DNA of 64,000 bases from Amphritea atlantica. GTDB lineage: Bacteria > Pseudomonadota > Gammaproteobacteria > Pseudomonadales > Balneatricaceae. The notes below the pieces were generated by a model. The model ran no database searches. It saw nothing but the letters and a program-made list of their open reading frames with translations, and was not told the origin of the DNA. The translations under genes were made by a program, and so were the position numbers. The stretch is taken from positions 124,001-188,000 of the forward strand of contig NZ_FOGB01000003.1 in NCBI RefSeq assembly GCF_900111095.1. Reading direction: 5' to 3'. How positions within the stretch are numbered: the stretch's first letter is position 1; each line of letters starts with the position of its first letter. This document shows, piece after piece, positions 28,238 through 38,041 of this stretch.

Positions 28238-28489
28238 CTCAAATCCTGACTAGGTTTTATATTTATTCGTGTCTGGATAGATCGGTATACATAACTACCT
28301 TATAACAATCCACCAGTTGCGGGCTTGAATCAATGAACAATTAGTCATATAAATCAGCGTGTAGCATTATTTTCAAACAATTGTTCCAAATCAGCATAAA
28401 GTTGAACAGCAAATGGTCTACCCATAGAAAAAATAATGTTATTCTTTGTCGCGTTCGAATCCAGTCTCGCGAAATAGGAAAAAGGTTCT

Positions 28490-29503
28490 ATGAAGTTCGC
28501 AGATAACCCCCAGCAAGCCACAGAGTATCTTCGCCAGGCGATTCCACTGATGGTCAAGAGTAGCACCCCCCCTACTCCCTTAAACTACGCACTCTGGTAC
28601 GCTTATGTTTCCGGAGCGATCCCGGCGCTCAACCAGCAGATGGATAAAATGCTGGAGATCTATGGCTGCTGCCCAAACAGAATCAGTGAACTGTTGTTCC
28701 GCGATTTTCTGATCAAGGATGAGGCTGATAACGCCGCAACGTTTCAGCAGGCGCTGCTATCGGTTATGGGGGATCTGGAAAGCTCAGCCTCTTCAACCGT
28801 TCAGGATACCGAAGCCTATAACGAAGTACTGCAGGAGAGTCTGGCGGCACTCAAAGACAGAAACGATGATGAGGGGCTGGAGACAATCATCCAGAACCTG
28901 ACCATCAATACCGAAACCATCAGCGAAAGCACCCGCCAGTTCCAGAAAAAAATTGATGAGGCCCAGGCCGAGATCAGCAAACTGAAAAAAGAGTTGCACG
29001 AGTCCCGACAGGAGGCCACGGTCGACCCGCTCACCGGCCTGTATAACCGCAGAGTATTTGATACAGAGATCAGCCAACTGGCAGCCCTACCCCATCCAGA
29101 TGTTTCTCTGATTATGGTGGATATCGATTTTTTCAAGAAGTTTAACGATACCTACGGCCACCAGATGGGTGATAAGGTGCTGCAGTATGTGGCCAGACTG
29201 ATCAAAGAGGAGTGTTCAGAGCCTCTGCTTCCGGTACGCTTTGGCGGTGAAGAGTTTTCCATGCTACTCCCCGGCATCAAAGAACCTGATGCCTGTAAAC
29301 TGGCAGAGAAAGTACGTAAGAAAGTTGCCGCCATCCGCATCAAACAGAAGAAAAGTGGTGAGATTATCAGCTCGGTTACTGCCTCCTTTGGGGTTGCCCG
29401 GTTAGCGGCAGACGAGACACCGGAAAATCTGATTGCCCGGGCTGACGCCGCGCTTTACCGGGCCAAGGAAGCGGGCCGCAATAACGTCCAACTGGCAAAT
29501 TAA
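28490..29503 (+). CDS. Diguanylate cyclase (GGDEF domain) with helical N-terminal region
   Basis: Makes c-di-GMP from two GTP. 337 residues, no TM segments, so cytosolic. Residues 1-120 form a helical domain seen in some gammaproteobacterial cyclases, followed by a coiled coil (about 120-178) and a GGDEF domain (about 179-337): DPLTGLYNRRVFD, VDIDFFKKFNDTYGH, RFGGEEF. The GGEEF site is intact and no RxxD inhibitory site precedes it, so it should be active and not product-inhibited at that site. Confidence 0.93.
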   Translation: MKFADNPQQATEYLRQAIPLMVKSSTPPTPLNYALWYAYVSGAIPALNQQMDKMLEIYGCCPNRISELLFRDFLIKDEADNAATFQQALLSVMGDLESSASSTVQDTEAYNEVLQESLAALKDRNDDEGLETIIQNLTINTETISESTRQFQKKIDEAQAEISKLKKELHESRQEATVDPLTGLYNRRVFDTEISQLAALPHPDVSLIMVDIDFFKKFNDTYGHQMGDKVLQYVARLIKEECSEPLLPVRFGGEEFSMLLPGIKEPDACKLAEKVRKKVAAIRIKQKKSGEIISSVTASFGVARLAADETPENLIARADAALYRAKEAGRNNVQLAN

Positions 29504-29512
29504 TTCGCAGAC

Positions 29513-29543
29513 AAAAAAATCCCCGGTCTGCAAGCAGCCGGGG
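29513..29543 (-). terminator. Terminator of gor
   Basis: On the minus strand CCCCGG and CCGGGG flank CTGCTTGCAGA and run into ATTTTTTT. Confidence 0.82.
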
Positions 29544-29563
29544 CAATAGTCGATGAAGGTCAC

Positions 29564-30919
29564 TTAACTCGCTGGTTCGCGCATTGTTACAAACTCTTCG
29601 GCAGCAGTCGGATGGATACCAATAGTGGAATCAAACACCGCTTTAGTGGCGCCAGCTTTCAGAGCAACAGCTATGCCCTGAATAATCTCGCCAGCATCGG
29701 GGCCAACCATATGCACCCCCAGCACCTTATCGGTGTCACGATCAACCAGCATTTTCATAAAGGTTTTTTCGTCACTGCCGCTAATCGTATGCTTCATTGC
29801 TCTGAACGTAGACTTATAGACATCGACATTGTCATAGAGTTCACGACTTTTTTCTTCGGATAAGCCAACGGTGCCAATATTGGGCTGACAGAACACGGCT
29901 GTGGCGATCAGATCATAATCAACCTGCTGATTTTTACCCGCATACAGGTTACGCACCAACGCCATCCCTTCTGCCAGTGCCACAGGGGTCAGCTGCACCC
30001 GATCGATCACGTCACCGATTGCATAGACTGACGGTTCAGCGGTCTGGAACTGATCGTTAACAACAATCGCCCCATTAGATTTCTGTTCCACACTGATATT
30101 TTCCAGCCCCAGATCCATCACATTAGGCACCCGGCCAGTGGCATACATAATGGTATCTGCTTCCAGCGTTGAACCATCGGTCAGATACGCCAGCAATGAG
30201 CCATCGGCCTGCTTCTCAATCTTTTCGATGTTGTTATTAAAGCGCAGACTGATATTCTTCTTCGCCACCTCGTCGGCGGTAAACTCCCTGACTTCCTGAT
30301 CGAAGCCCCGCAGGAACAGATCACCACGATAGATCAGCGAGGTTTCAGCGCCAAGACCGGCGAATATTCCGGCAAATTCAACCGCGATATAACCACCGCC
30401 GACCACGATAGCCCGCTTGGGGAACTGATCAAGATAGAATACCTCATTGGAACTGATCACATGCTCGTTGCCAGGAAACTCCGGCACATAGGGCCAGCCA
30501 CCGGTAGCAATGAGAATACGCTCAGCACTGTACTGTGTGCCAGACACTTCAACAGTATTGGGTCCGGTGATTCGCGCCCGGCCATCCAGCAGATTGACGC
30601 CGGAATTCACCAACATATTGCGGTAAATTCCGTTAAGCCGTTCAATCTCTTTGGTTTTATTATCTCTCAGGGTTGGCCAGTCAAAGGAGGACTTCCCAAC
30701 CGTCCAGCCAAACCCTGCGGCATTTTCAAACTCTTCACTGAAATGGGAGCCATAGACAAACAGTTTCTTTGGCACGCAGCCAACATTGACACAGGTGCCG
30801 CCCAGATAACGGTCTTCGGCCATTCCCACCCGGACACCCATTGCTGCTGCCATGCGTCCAGCCCGCACACCACCGGAACCGGCACCGATTACAAACAGGT
30901 CAAAATCAAACTCTGCCAC
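29564..30919 (-). CDS. gor: Glutathione-disulfide reductase
   Basis: Cytosolic FAD enzyme that reduces glutathione disulfide with NADPH. 451 residues. FAD site [14 protein letters not shown], redox pair [16 protein letters not shown](P) site [11 protein letters not shown], second FAD motif VYAIGDV and active-site His in HPTAAEEFV. Starts with GTG behind AGGGGAATC. It is divergent from xthA. Confidence 0.95.
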   Translation of the reverse strand: MAEFDFDLFVIGAGSGGVRAGRMAAAMGVRVGMAEDRYLGGTCVNVGCVPKKLFVYGSHFSEEFENAAGFGWTVGKSSFDWPTLRDNKTKEIERLNGIYRNMLVNSGVNLLDGRARITGPNTVEVSGTQYSAERILIATGGWPYVPEFPGNEHVISSNEVFYLDQFPKRAIVVGGGYIAVEFAGIFAGLGAETSLIYRGDLFLRGFDQEVREFTADEVAKKNISLRFNNNIEKIEKQADGSLLAYLTDGSTLEADTIMYATGRVPNVMDLGLENISVEQKSNGAIVVNDQFQTAEPSVYAIGDVIDRVQLTPVALAEGMALVRNLYAGKNQQVDYDLIATAVFCQPNIGTVGLSEEKSRELYDNVDVYKSTFRAMKHTISGSDEKTFMKMLVDRDTDKVLGVHMVGPDAGEIIQGIAVALKAGATKAVFDSTIGIHPTAAEEFVTMREPAS

Positions 30920-31149
30920 AGGATTCCCCTTAACACTGATAACAATTAACTAAACAGACTGAACCGAAAACCTGATCGGTCAGATAAAACTATGCGCCAT
31001 AATCTACCTGTTGTGCTCTTAGGATGCCAATAAAGATAGGCAAAACCGGTAATAGGGTTTTTCAATCAGTCACATTTGCACTTTGCCCGGGCGAAGGTTA
31101 AGTTAAGCGCCTCACTACTCCTCTTTATCAGATAGTCTTTAGGTTTATC

Positions 31150-31959
31150 ATGAAACTGATCTCGTTTAACACCAATGGCCTGCGCGCCCGCCCTCACCAG
31201 ATTAAAGCGCTGATAGATAAGCACCAGCCCGATGTTATCGGTATTCAGGAAACCAAGGTTCATGATGAGGAGTTTCCTGAAGAGATGATCCGCGCACTGG
31301 GCTATCATGTTGAATACCACGGACAGAAAGGTCACTACGGCGTTTGCCTGATTTCAAAGTTACCGCCGGTCAGACTGGAAAAAGGGTTTCCCGACGACGA
31401 CGATGAGGCGCAAAAGCGGATGATCATCGGCGAATACGATATCGAAGGGGTGCGGATTAAAGTGCTCAATGGCTATTTCCCTCAGGGGGAAAATATTGCC
31501 CACGAAACCAAATACCCGGCCAAACGCAAATACTATAACGATCTGCAGAACTATCTGGAACAACAGTGTGATCCCTCTCAGCCGCTGGTAGTGATGGGCG
31601 ATCTGAATATCTCTCCGGAGGATATCGATATCGGTATCGGTGAAGTGAACCGCAAACGCTGGCTAAAAACAGGTAAAACCAGTTTCCAGCCGGAGGAGCG
31701 TCAGTGGCTGGCCCGCCTGCTGGGCTGGGGACTGAAAGATACTTTTCGTAAGATCCACCCAGACACTGATAACCTGTTCAGCTGGTTTGACTATCGCAGC
31801 CGCGGCTTCGAAGCGGAGCCCAAACGGGGACTGCGTATCGACGCGGTACTCGCCACCGAATCACTCTACCTTCGCTGCACCGATGCCAATATTGACTATG
31901 ATATCCGGGGTATGGAGAAACCTTCTGACCATGCGCCGATCTGGGCGGAGTTCAGTTAA
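31150..31959 (+). CDS. xthA: Exodeoxyribonuclease III
   Basis: AP endonuclease and 3'-5' exonuclease for base excision repair, 269 residues. Motifs: [19 protein letters not shown] (catalytic Glu), [15 protein letters not shown] (Asp and Asn) and [10 protein letters not shown] (catalytic His). Divergent from gor, with 230 bases between them that hold no further feature I can name. Confidence 0.96.
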   Translation: MKLISFNTNGLRARPHQIKALIDKHQPDVIGIQETKVHDEEFPEEMIRALGYHVEYHGQKGHYGVCLISKLPPVRLEKGFPDDDDEAQKRMIIGEYDIEGVRIKVLNGYFPQGENIAHETKYPAKRKYYNDLQNYLEQQCDPSQPLVVMGDLNISPEDIDIGIGEVNRKRWLKTGKTSFQPEERQWLARLLGWGLKDTFRKIHPDTDNLFSWFDYRSRGFEAEPKRGLRIDAVLATESLYLRCTDANIDYDIRGMEKPSDHAPIWAEFS

Positions 31960-31997
31960 CAGCAACCGGCTTTAATTTGAATAGGTCTTTCTGAACA

Positions 31998-32023
31998 GAG
32001 GCATGCCCTGACCAGCATGCCTC
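31998..32023. repeat. Hairpin between xthA and the Usp gene
   Basis: GAGGCATGC and GCATGCCTC form a perfect 9-bp stem between two convergent genes. No T-run, so a weak terminator at best. Confidence 0.5.
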
Positions 32024-32066
32024 CATCTGCGTCCTGGGTTTACCTCGCTAGCGGCAGACTTAATAT

Positions 32067-33002
32067 TTACTCGGTAATAGAGCTGACAAACTCTGGCGGT
32101 TTAACCACCAGCAGGTCAGCATGTAGCTGATCCAGAATCCGCTCAATAGTGCTGCCCACCAGTATCCGGTCCAGTAATCCCCTCGCCACAGCCCCTACTA
32201 CCAGAATATCGATATGTGCTTCATCTACGTATTCAAGAATCGCCTGATGGGTCTCTTTCTCTTTCAGGGTCACCGCAGGGCTATCTGTCGTCAGCCCGTA
32301 AGGTTCCAGCAACGCCCCCAGTGCCGCCACATGTTCGGCCCTGACCTTGCGCTGCATCCCTTCAAAATCGGTCACCAGATGCTCATCAAAAATAGCGGAG
32401 TGAGGCAATACATTAAAACTGTGCATCACTTTCAGATCCCCTTCCAGGGTCTGCACCATGCGCCGCGCCCACTCCAGTATAGATACATCTAACACTCCAG
32501 GAGTGTCGCATTCATGAAATGGGTCCACCGCTGCCGCCACATGCCCACCATCAGACCAGGCTTTCTGCTTAACCAGTAACAACGGAACGGGACACTCGCG
32601 GATCAGCTGCCAGTCGCTCTGATCAAAAATATAGTGCCCCAGACGGCTGTGTTGCTCTATCGGATGAAGCACAATATCGGGCTGAAAGCGTAACACCTTT
32701 CGTACCACCGCCTCAGCTTTATGGCGTTGCCAGCAGAGGTCAAGATCGATCTCAATGTTCAGCTCTTCAAAGGGCCCGGTCAGCTGTTCCAGCTCGGCTT
32801 CGACCCGATGCATATAACCATGTTCCGCTCTGAGCAGCGACTCCTTATCGAGCAGATAGCTGTTACGCAGTGATGCGTTATAACAGCAGCAGAACAGTTC
32901 CACTTTAGCACCACTCCCCTCCGCCAGCCGGAGCGCTTTTTCCAGAATCAGGCTGCTATCTTTACCATGCTCAAGATTGACCAGAATTTTGCCAATATCC
33001 AC
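32067..33002 (-). CDS. uspE: Tandem universal stress protein (UspE-like)
   Basis: Two Usp domains in one chain (residues about 1-150 and 155-305), 311 residues, the size of UspE (316). First domain starts MDIGKILVNLEHGKDSS; the second ends VVGAVARGLLDRILVGSTIERIL, close to the G-X2-G-X9-G(S/T) nucleotide pattern. Stress and motility roles are known for UspE; here inferred. GTG start behind GAGGAGGAT. Its promoter region shares the gap to the DUF2892 gene. Confidence 0.87.
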   Translation of the reverse strand: MDIGKILVNLEHGKDSSLILEKALRLAEGSGAKVELFCCCYNASLRNSYLLDKESLLRAEHGYMHRVEAELEQLTGPFEELNIEIDLDLCWQRHKAEAVVRKVLRFQPDIVLHPIEQHSRLGHYIFDQSDWQLIRECPVPLLLVKQKAWSDGGHVAAAVDPFHECDTPGVLDVSILEWARRMVQTLEGDLKVMHSFNVLPHSAIFDEHLVTDFEGMQRKVRAEHVAALGALLEPYGLTTDSPAVTLKEKETHQAILEYVDEAHIDILVVGAVARGLLDRILVGSTIERILDQLHADLLVVKPPEFVSSITE

Positions 33003-33162
33003 AACAGATCCTCCTCACTGGTGACCCTTTAAGCATGAGCCAGCCTCGCTATTTTGCCAATACAATAATTTGATCTGCCGCAAATATGCAATACCACGTC
33101 CCCACCAGACTACGAATACTGACCTGTGACCTTCAGTGGCCATCTATCAGTTGAGAACTTTC

Positions 33163-33182
33163 ATATTAGATATTACTAATAT
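33163..33182 (+). promoter_or_regulatory. Operator-like palindrome before the DUF2892 gene (probable ArsR site)
   Basis: ATATTAG-N6-CTAATAT, a perfect 7-bp inverted repeat. The right edge touches a perfect TATAAT (33182-33187), so a bound repressor would block the promoter. The same arms and spacing recur at 40639-40658 beside the arsR gene. Confidence 0.8.
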
Positions 33183-33241
33183 ATAATATACAAAATGTCT
33201 TGCTCCGCTATGACACATGAATTAACAATGAGGCTAACTCC

Positions 33242-33646
33242 ATGACTCTTAATGCTGCTCTGCGCCTGCTGGCGGGTTCTGTAATTCTTATCAGCCTGGC
33301 CCTGGGAACCTATGTTAACCCGGCCTGGTATTACCTCACCGGCTTTGTCGGCCTTAACCTGCTTCAGTCAGGCTTCACCAAGTGGTGCCCGGCAATAACG
33401 GTATTTCGCATGTTAAAGCTGAAAGAGCAAACCTGCGCCACCGGGATGAGTGTTCATCAGGGAGTCCATATTATCGCTGGCGCAGCGGTGCTGATTACCG
33501 TTAGTGCCTTTATGTTTTTCGCCGCGCCACAATGGGTGCTGTACATCACAGCAGTGGTCGGTGCCAGCCTGCTGCAGTCGGCCTTTAGCGGCTGGTGTCC
33601 CGCATTCACTGTTGCATCACTGCTGGGATTTAAAAAAGCGGTGTAA
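33242..33646 (+). CDS. Tandem DUF2892 (YgaP membrane-domain-like) protein
   Basis: A 134-residue inner-membrane protein made of two copies of the DUF2892 hairpin: LLQSGFTKWCPAITVF (about residues 39-56) and LLQSAFSGWCPAFTVA (about 109-126), each with two TM helices and one conserved WCP cysteine. In E. coli this domain anchors the rhodanese YgaP, whose operon is controlled by the ArsR-type sensor YgaV. No rhodanese domain is attached here. The promoter carries the shared palindrome, so control by the ArsR protein at 40.8 kb is likely. Function presumably in sulfur handling (inference). Confidence 0.82.
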   Translation: MTLNAALRLLAGSVILISLALGTYVNPAWYYLTGFVGLNLLQSGFTKWCPAITVFRMLKLKEQTCATGMSVHQGVHIIAGAAVLITVSAFMFFAAPQWVLYITAVVGASLLQSAFSGWCPAFTVASLLGFKKAV

Positions 33647-33674
33647 AGCACAGATCTGACTAAGCATCGCAATA

Positions 33675-33700
33675 AATGCCGCCCAGCGCGGCATTTTTTA
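33675..33700 (+). terminator. Terminator after the DUF2892 gene
   Basis: AATGCCGC pairs with GCGGCATT around CCAGC, followed by TTTTTA. Confidence 0.88.
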
Positions 33701-33759
33701 TATCTGCTATTTCTCTCCCGGCTCAACCCTGCAACAACAAACTCATTACCCAAACCGGT

Positions 33760-33784
33760 AACTGCAACGCAATGGGTTGCAGTT
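33760..33784. repeat. Inverted repeat upstream of the membrane GGDEF gene
   Basis: AACTGCAAC and GTTGCAGTT, perfect 9-bp arms with a 7-base centre, 54 bases before the gene start. It may be an operator or leader hairpin. Confidence 0.5.
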
Positions 33785-33838
33785 CATCTGTCTCTCACCA
33801 TGATAGGATAGCGGTACTGATCTGAAGGAGAGCACCGG

Positions 33839-35116
33839 GTGCCGCGTTACAATCTGCAGAAAATGATTAAATTGATGCTGCCAGGCATCTTCTTAATGCT
33901 GCTTGCACCGGTGATTCATAGTCAGCTTCACGACCTTAATATTATCCAGCAGCAGCTTCTCAACTACATGCCACCATTGCTGGGCGGGCTGGCCATCATT
34001 CTCTGCATCAGTTTCAATCAGGGACGTTTACTACTGACAACGATCAACCTGTTGTGCCTGTTCCTGTTGATTCAGAACCAGCTTCAAACCAGCCTCAGTC
34101 AGCCCGCTAATTTTGTTTTATTCAGTGGTCTGAGCCTGCTGTTCCCGCTGCTGCAGCTTTTTATCAACTTTATTCCTGAGCGGGGGTTAAGCAGTCGCTG
34201 GCTGCTAAGACACCTGCCCGTGATTATCAGTGGTTATCTGTTTTTCTGGTTAGCCGCACAAAACCATCTGCTTTCTGCCTGGTTCAGTGCCTTGCCGGTG
34301 GGTTTGATTCAGATGTTTTCTGATCCCTATCTGCTCAGCCAGTGGGCGGTATACCTGTTCGCCGTCACCACCCTGCTGGGGCTGGTGATTCTGTGGTTCA
34401 GAGCTACTCTGGCAGATGCCTGCCTGGTCATCATCACCCTGGCCATTGCCGCGATGCTGGCGCTGTTCGGCGAAACATCCGTCTCAGTGCTCAGTTGCAC
34501 ACTGGGATTAATACTGATCCTGTTTACCGTACTATTTAACTCATACAGTATGGCATTCATCGATGAATTAACCGGATTGCCTGGGCGTCGGGCACTGGAA
34601 AATACCCTGCGCAGTGCTGGCCGTCGTTACACCCTGGGAATGGTTGATATCGACCATTTCAAGAAATTCAACGACACATATGGTCATGATGTGGGGGATC
34701 AGGTATTGAGAATGGTCGCCAGTCAGATGAAGCAAGCGGCCCGGGGCGCATCCGTCTTTCGCTATGGGGGCGAGGAGTTCACTATCGTTTTTAAAGGGAT
34801 GGATGAAGTCAGCGCAATCGAGATTGCCGAGAAAGTACGCAATACCATTGCCGCTTATCCGATGCGGATACGGGATAAAAATCGCCCTGGAGATGAAAAA
34901 AAGGGCCGTCAGCAACGCAACCGCTCCAACCGGCCAGAGGGTACCACCGAAGTGACCATCAGTATCGGACTGTGCGAAAAGACCCCTCAACACAAAGACA
35001 GTCAGGCGGTTATTAAACAGGCGGACGAAGCACTCTACCTGGCAAAACAACAGGGGCGTAACCGTTCGGTTGCCAGTCATATCGCACAACCGCGCGCACG
35101 CAAAACCTCTTCCTGA
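33839..35116 (+). CDS. Membrane-bound diguanylate cyclase (GGDEF)
   Basis: Predicted c-di-GMP synthase with a membrane sensor part. Residues about 10-235 form six to seven TM helices of no known domain; residues about 240-415 are a GGDEF domain with DELTGLPGRRALE, VDIDHFKKFNDTYGH and YGGEEF (active form). A basic insert (about residues 345-365, RDKNRPGDEKKGRQ) interrupts the domain before VTISIGL. GTG start with AAGGAG nine bases upstream. No RxxD site precedes GGEEF. Confidence 0.9.
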   Translation: MPRYNLQKMIKLMLPGIFLMLLAPVIHSQLHDLNIIQQQLLNYMPPLLGGLAIILCISFNQGRLLLTTINLLCLFLLIQNQLQTSLSQPANFVLFSGLSLLFPLLQLFINFIPERGLSSRWLLRHLPVIISGYLFFWLAAQNHLLSAWFSALPVGLIQMFSDPYLLSQWAVYLFAVTTLLGLVILWFRATLADACLVIITLAIAAMLALFGETSVSVLSCTLGLILILFTVLFNSYSMAFIDELTGLPGRRALENTLRSAGRRYTLGMVDIDHFKKFNDTYGHDVGDQVLRMVASQMKQAARGASVFRYGGEEFTIVFKGMDEVSAIEIAEKVRNTIAAYPMRIRDKNRPGDEKKGRQQRNRSNRPEGTTEVTISIGLCEKTPQHKDSQAVIKQADEALYLAKQQGRNRSVASHIAQPRARKTSS

Positions 35117-35233
35117 TGAAAAACTTTCACGCATATAACGCCGCTGGCAGCCGATAACCTTGCATGAAACACGGGCATTACTAAACTTAAAGCTCGTCAA
35201 GTAAGTTCCTGCAACACAAGCTAAGGAGATGAT

Positions 35234-35791
35234 ATGGAGATCAGTTCTATACAGGGTCAGTCGGCGGCTGAGCGCAATAAACCGACGGAAGAAACCGCGG
35301 CAACACAGAAGTCAGTACAGAATCAGGCCATTCTGCAGGCCTCTCTGGATGTCAGTATCTCTTCAGGAAACGATTCACTGGCACTTCTGTATCGCACCGC
35401 GGTTACTGAGTTAAACAAAGTGCTTGAAGCTGATCTTGGCCCTTCAGCCATTCAACAGGCCTATGATTCAGGTGTGGACGTTAGCCCGGCGGCAACCGCT
35501 GAACGCATTGTTGCGCTCAGCGCGAACTTCTTCAGCAGCTATCAGGATCAGCACCCGGAGATGGATTACCAGACTCAGGTAAAAAGCTTCGTTAAACTGA
35601 TTTCGGGCGGTATCGATCAGGGATTTGCCGATGCCCGGGAAATTCTTGATGGCCTGCAAGTGCTTCAGGGGGATATCGCTGCAAATATTGATACCACCTA
35701 TGATCTGGTGCAGGAGAAACTGAGCACATTGATGGATACACTGCTCAATCCGGACCCGGCAGCAGCTGATGACGCAGAGCAACCCGGCTGA
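35234..35791 (+). CDS. DUF5610-like protein
   Basis: A soluble protein of 185 residues of unknown function. Residues about 60-170 match the pattern I associate with DUF5610 (FFSSYQDQHPEMDYQTQV, KLISGGIDQGFADAREILDGL, QGDIAANIDTTYDLVQEKL). N-terminus polar, no signal peptide, acidic tail. AAGGAGATG precedes the ATG. A strong terminator follows; it stands alone. Confidence 0.72.
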   Translation: MEISSIQGQSAAERNKPTEETAATQKSVQNQAILQASLDVSISSGNDSLALLYRTAVTELNKVLEADLGPSAIQQAYDSGVDVSPAATAERIVALSANFFSSYQDQHPEMDYQTQVKSFVKLISGGIDQGFADAREILDGLQVLQGDIAANIDTTYDLVQEKLSTLMDTLLNPDPAAADDAEQPG

Positions 35792-35816
35792 TAGAAACAC
35801 TATTCAGCGTTAAGCT

Positions 35817-35847
35817 AAAAAAACCGGGCAATGCCCGGTTTTTTATC
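35817..35847. terminator. Bidirectional terminator between DUF5610 gene and the outer-membrane gene
   Basis: AAAAAACCGGGCA pairs with TGCCCGGTTTTTT, with A-run and T-run on opposite sides, serving both convergent genes. Confidence 0.92.
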
Positions 35848-35858
35848 GTTATGTCCAG

Positions 35859-37196
35859 TTAGAAAGCGTATCGCACCCGGCCATAAATATTACTGGCGTT
35901 ATCAAACTGGCCGAAAAAAGTATGCGACTTTTCGCCACCGAAGATATTCGCCCCCAGATCAAAGCTCAGAGTATCACTATAGCGATAGTTGACCGATGGC
36001 CGGACATAGTGGTCGTCATCACTGGGGGAGTAGAAAACAAACATCGACCAGACCAGATTATCCTGCCACATCCGATAGCTCAGCCGGGTGGTATAAAGAT
36101 AACGATACTCTTCCGGGTTATAGGGCGATGGGGATGCCGCCACAAGTGCATCATAATCGAGGGTTTGTTCCAGATAATACTGCAATCCCAGCGTCAGTTT
36201 CGGCAGCATTTCCCGCTCATACCCGAGTAACAGTCGAAACTGACTATTGGGTTTATAGGGATCGCTGCCATCACTATCCTCGGCCAGGTGCAGAGCCACC
36301 TCCGCATTGGCTAACCCGGAACCGAGGTTCCCCCTCACGCTGGCGCCGAGGACATTCAGACGGGTAAATACAGGATTTCCTGAGCTGTCCAGAGCATTGG
36401 GTTGCTTCTGAAATCCCCGATAGCCATACAGCGCCCACTCGGTACTATCGACAGAGCCCGACAGCCGGGCAGCAAACTCGCCATTATTAAAACTGTTAGC
36501 GGGTTCATCGGCATCAATTCGTCCCACCGGCGCTGCGACGTTCTGTCCGGCCTGCGGCGAGAACCATGAGAAACGCTCACCGTTAATATAGCGGTCCGAG
36601 GTATAGTCCGGCATCCATACCAGATCAAGGCTGGCAGACTCGCCATAATAGCTGGCTTTCGCTGCCAGCACCGGGGCTTTCAGATACTCGGTATCCCGAC
36701 CAGAGAAAAATGACTGCCAGTCCTTCGGAAACAGATCATTGAGAAACAACAGATCACCGGTTCCCCAGGTGAGCACCTGCTGTCCCAGTTTCAGGTCGGT
36801 GCGATCAATCGGAGTCAGGGTATAGGACGCCTCACGCAGATCCCCCCTCAGTCCCTGATCAACACCATCAGCATACAGATCCGCTTTCAACGTATAACGA
36901 TCATTGCCCACATAACCGGTGGTTTCCAGGCGTAAACGCAGATCCGCTAATGTCGCATCATCGACGGGTGCAAAACGGTCATTGAGGGCGGGGTCATAAC
37001 TCAGCCGGTTGCCCAACCCACCCTCAATGAAACCATGCCAGTTACGGGTGTTTTTCGGTTCAGCCCAGCTATCATCACTCCAGCTATCGTTACCCCAGCC
37101 CTGTTCACTATCACTGGCTGCCGGAGAAGTCTCCTGCTGGGCCGCGACAACAGGTGCCGCAGCCAGCAGAGCGATCATCAGTACCGTTGGTTTCAA
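35859..37196 (-). CDS. Outer-membrane beta-barrel protein of the RND operon
   Basis: Predicted outer-membrane barrel. A signal peptide (MKPTVLMIALLAAAPVVAA, cleaved before QQ) is followed by a Trp/Asp-rich linker and repeated amphipathic strands ending in aromatic residues; the chain ends RVRYAF, the terminal Phe used by the BAM machine. I choose TTG 37196 because it starts the signal peptide and AGGA lies upstream; GTG codons to 37226 are in frame. It resembles DUF1302/porin-like proteins that accompany MMPL-type pumps. Third gene of the operon, 38 bases after the LolA-like gene, ending at a terminator. Confidence 0.75.
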   Translation of the reverse strand: MKPTVLMIALLAAAPVVAAQQETSPAASDSEQGWGNDSWSDDSWAEPKNTRNWHGFIEGGLGNRLSYDPALNDRFAPVDDATLADLRLRLETTGYVGNDRYTLKADLYADGVDQGLRGDLREASYTLTPIDRTDLKLGQQVLTWGTGDLLFLNDLFPKDWQSFFSGRDTEYLKAPVLAAKASYYGESASLDLVWMPDYTSDRYINGERFSWFSPQAGQNVAAPVGRIDADEPANSFNNGEFAARLSGSVDSTEWALYGYRGFQKQPNALDSSGNPVFTRLNVLGASVRGNLGSGLANAEVALHLAEDSDGSDPYKPNSQFRLLLGYEREMLPKLTLGLQYYLEQTLDYDALVAASPSPYNPEEYRYLYTTRLSYRMWQDNLVWSMFVFYSPSDDDHYVRPSVNYRYSDTLSFDLGANIFGGEKSHTFFGQFDNASNIYGRVRYAF

Positions 37197-37234
37197 AACT
37201 GAATTATCCTGCACGTTAATCACCACCCTCGTTG

Positions 37235-38041
37235 TTACTCTGGACGCTTAAGCCACTGACGTGGCGGATTGCGCAGAGAGCGTTCAGTAAAGACCGAGCT
37301 ATCCATACCCAGATCATAACGGATAAAACGAAACTCCATTGTGGTACTGGCACCACTCACCAGATCGCTGACCCGTGATTTAGTCACCGTAGGAAACCCC
37401 TGAACCTGTTCAGTTGCCAGAACCTCAACACGACGATACAGCTTATCACTGGTATCGTAATACTCAATTTTCATCGGCAGCATGCTGACCTTATCGATCC
37501 ACACCCGATAATGACTGAACTCAACCGAACCAGGGTCCTTAGGGGTATTGTCCAGCACATAGAACTCGGCGGTGGTTTCAAGCAGTTGATGATTATCCTC
37601 CTCGGGATTGCGGCCGGACACATCTTCATAAAAATAGTTAGAGCCGACAAAGCTGGTGCGTTTGTCGCCAGCAGAGATCCGCTTTACCAGATCCAGACCG
37701 GGAAGATAGAGCCAGCGATCATCATCGGTACCGGCATGTTTCTCTACCAGGAAAACCGTACCCCGGACATCCGCTGGCCGGCTGAAGGCAACCAGAAACT
37801 GCTGATCCCCACCATCTTCATGATCTCTTCGGAGGATAGTAAACTGCCGTTGTTGTTGCCGTCCCTGAGAGTCCTCAATCAGCATCCGTGCTTCTGAACG
37901 ACCATCTGCACCCTGATAATAAGCCGCCAGGTTTGCCTGATTGACTATCTCATTAACGTCGCTCAGATCTGCTGCATACAACGGTGCTGAAACGCTCAGG
38001 GTCAGGCCTACTACCAGTGAGGTAAACAGTTGCTTAATCAT
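37235..38041 (-). CDS. Outer membrane lipoprotein-sorting (LolA-like) protein
   Basis: Periplasmic protein of 268 residues with a clear signal peptide (MIKQLFTSLVVGLTLSVSAPLYA). The mature part has the LolA/LolB-like fold pattern typical of the family found with RND pumps: FLVAFSRPADVRGTVFLVEKH, DDRWLYLPGLDLVKRI, YRVWIDKVSMLPMKIEYYD. Such proteins are thought to shuttle a hydrophobic cargo between pump and outer membrane; cargo unknown. Overlaps the pump gene by 8 bases. Confidence 0.86.
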   Translation of the reverse strand: MIKQLFTSLVVGLTLSVSAPLYAADLSDVNEIVNQANLAAYYQGADGRSEARMLIEDSQGRQQQRQFTILRRDHEDGGDQQFLVAFSRPADVRGTVFLVEKHAGTDDDRWLYLPGLDLVKRISAGDKRTSFVGSNYFYEDVSGRNPEEDNHQLLETTAEFYVLDNTPKDPGSVEFSHYRVWIDKVSMLPMKIEYYDTSDKLYRRVEVLATEQVQGFPTVTKSRVSDLVSGASTTMEFRFIRYDLGMDSSVFTERSLRNPPRQWLKRPE

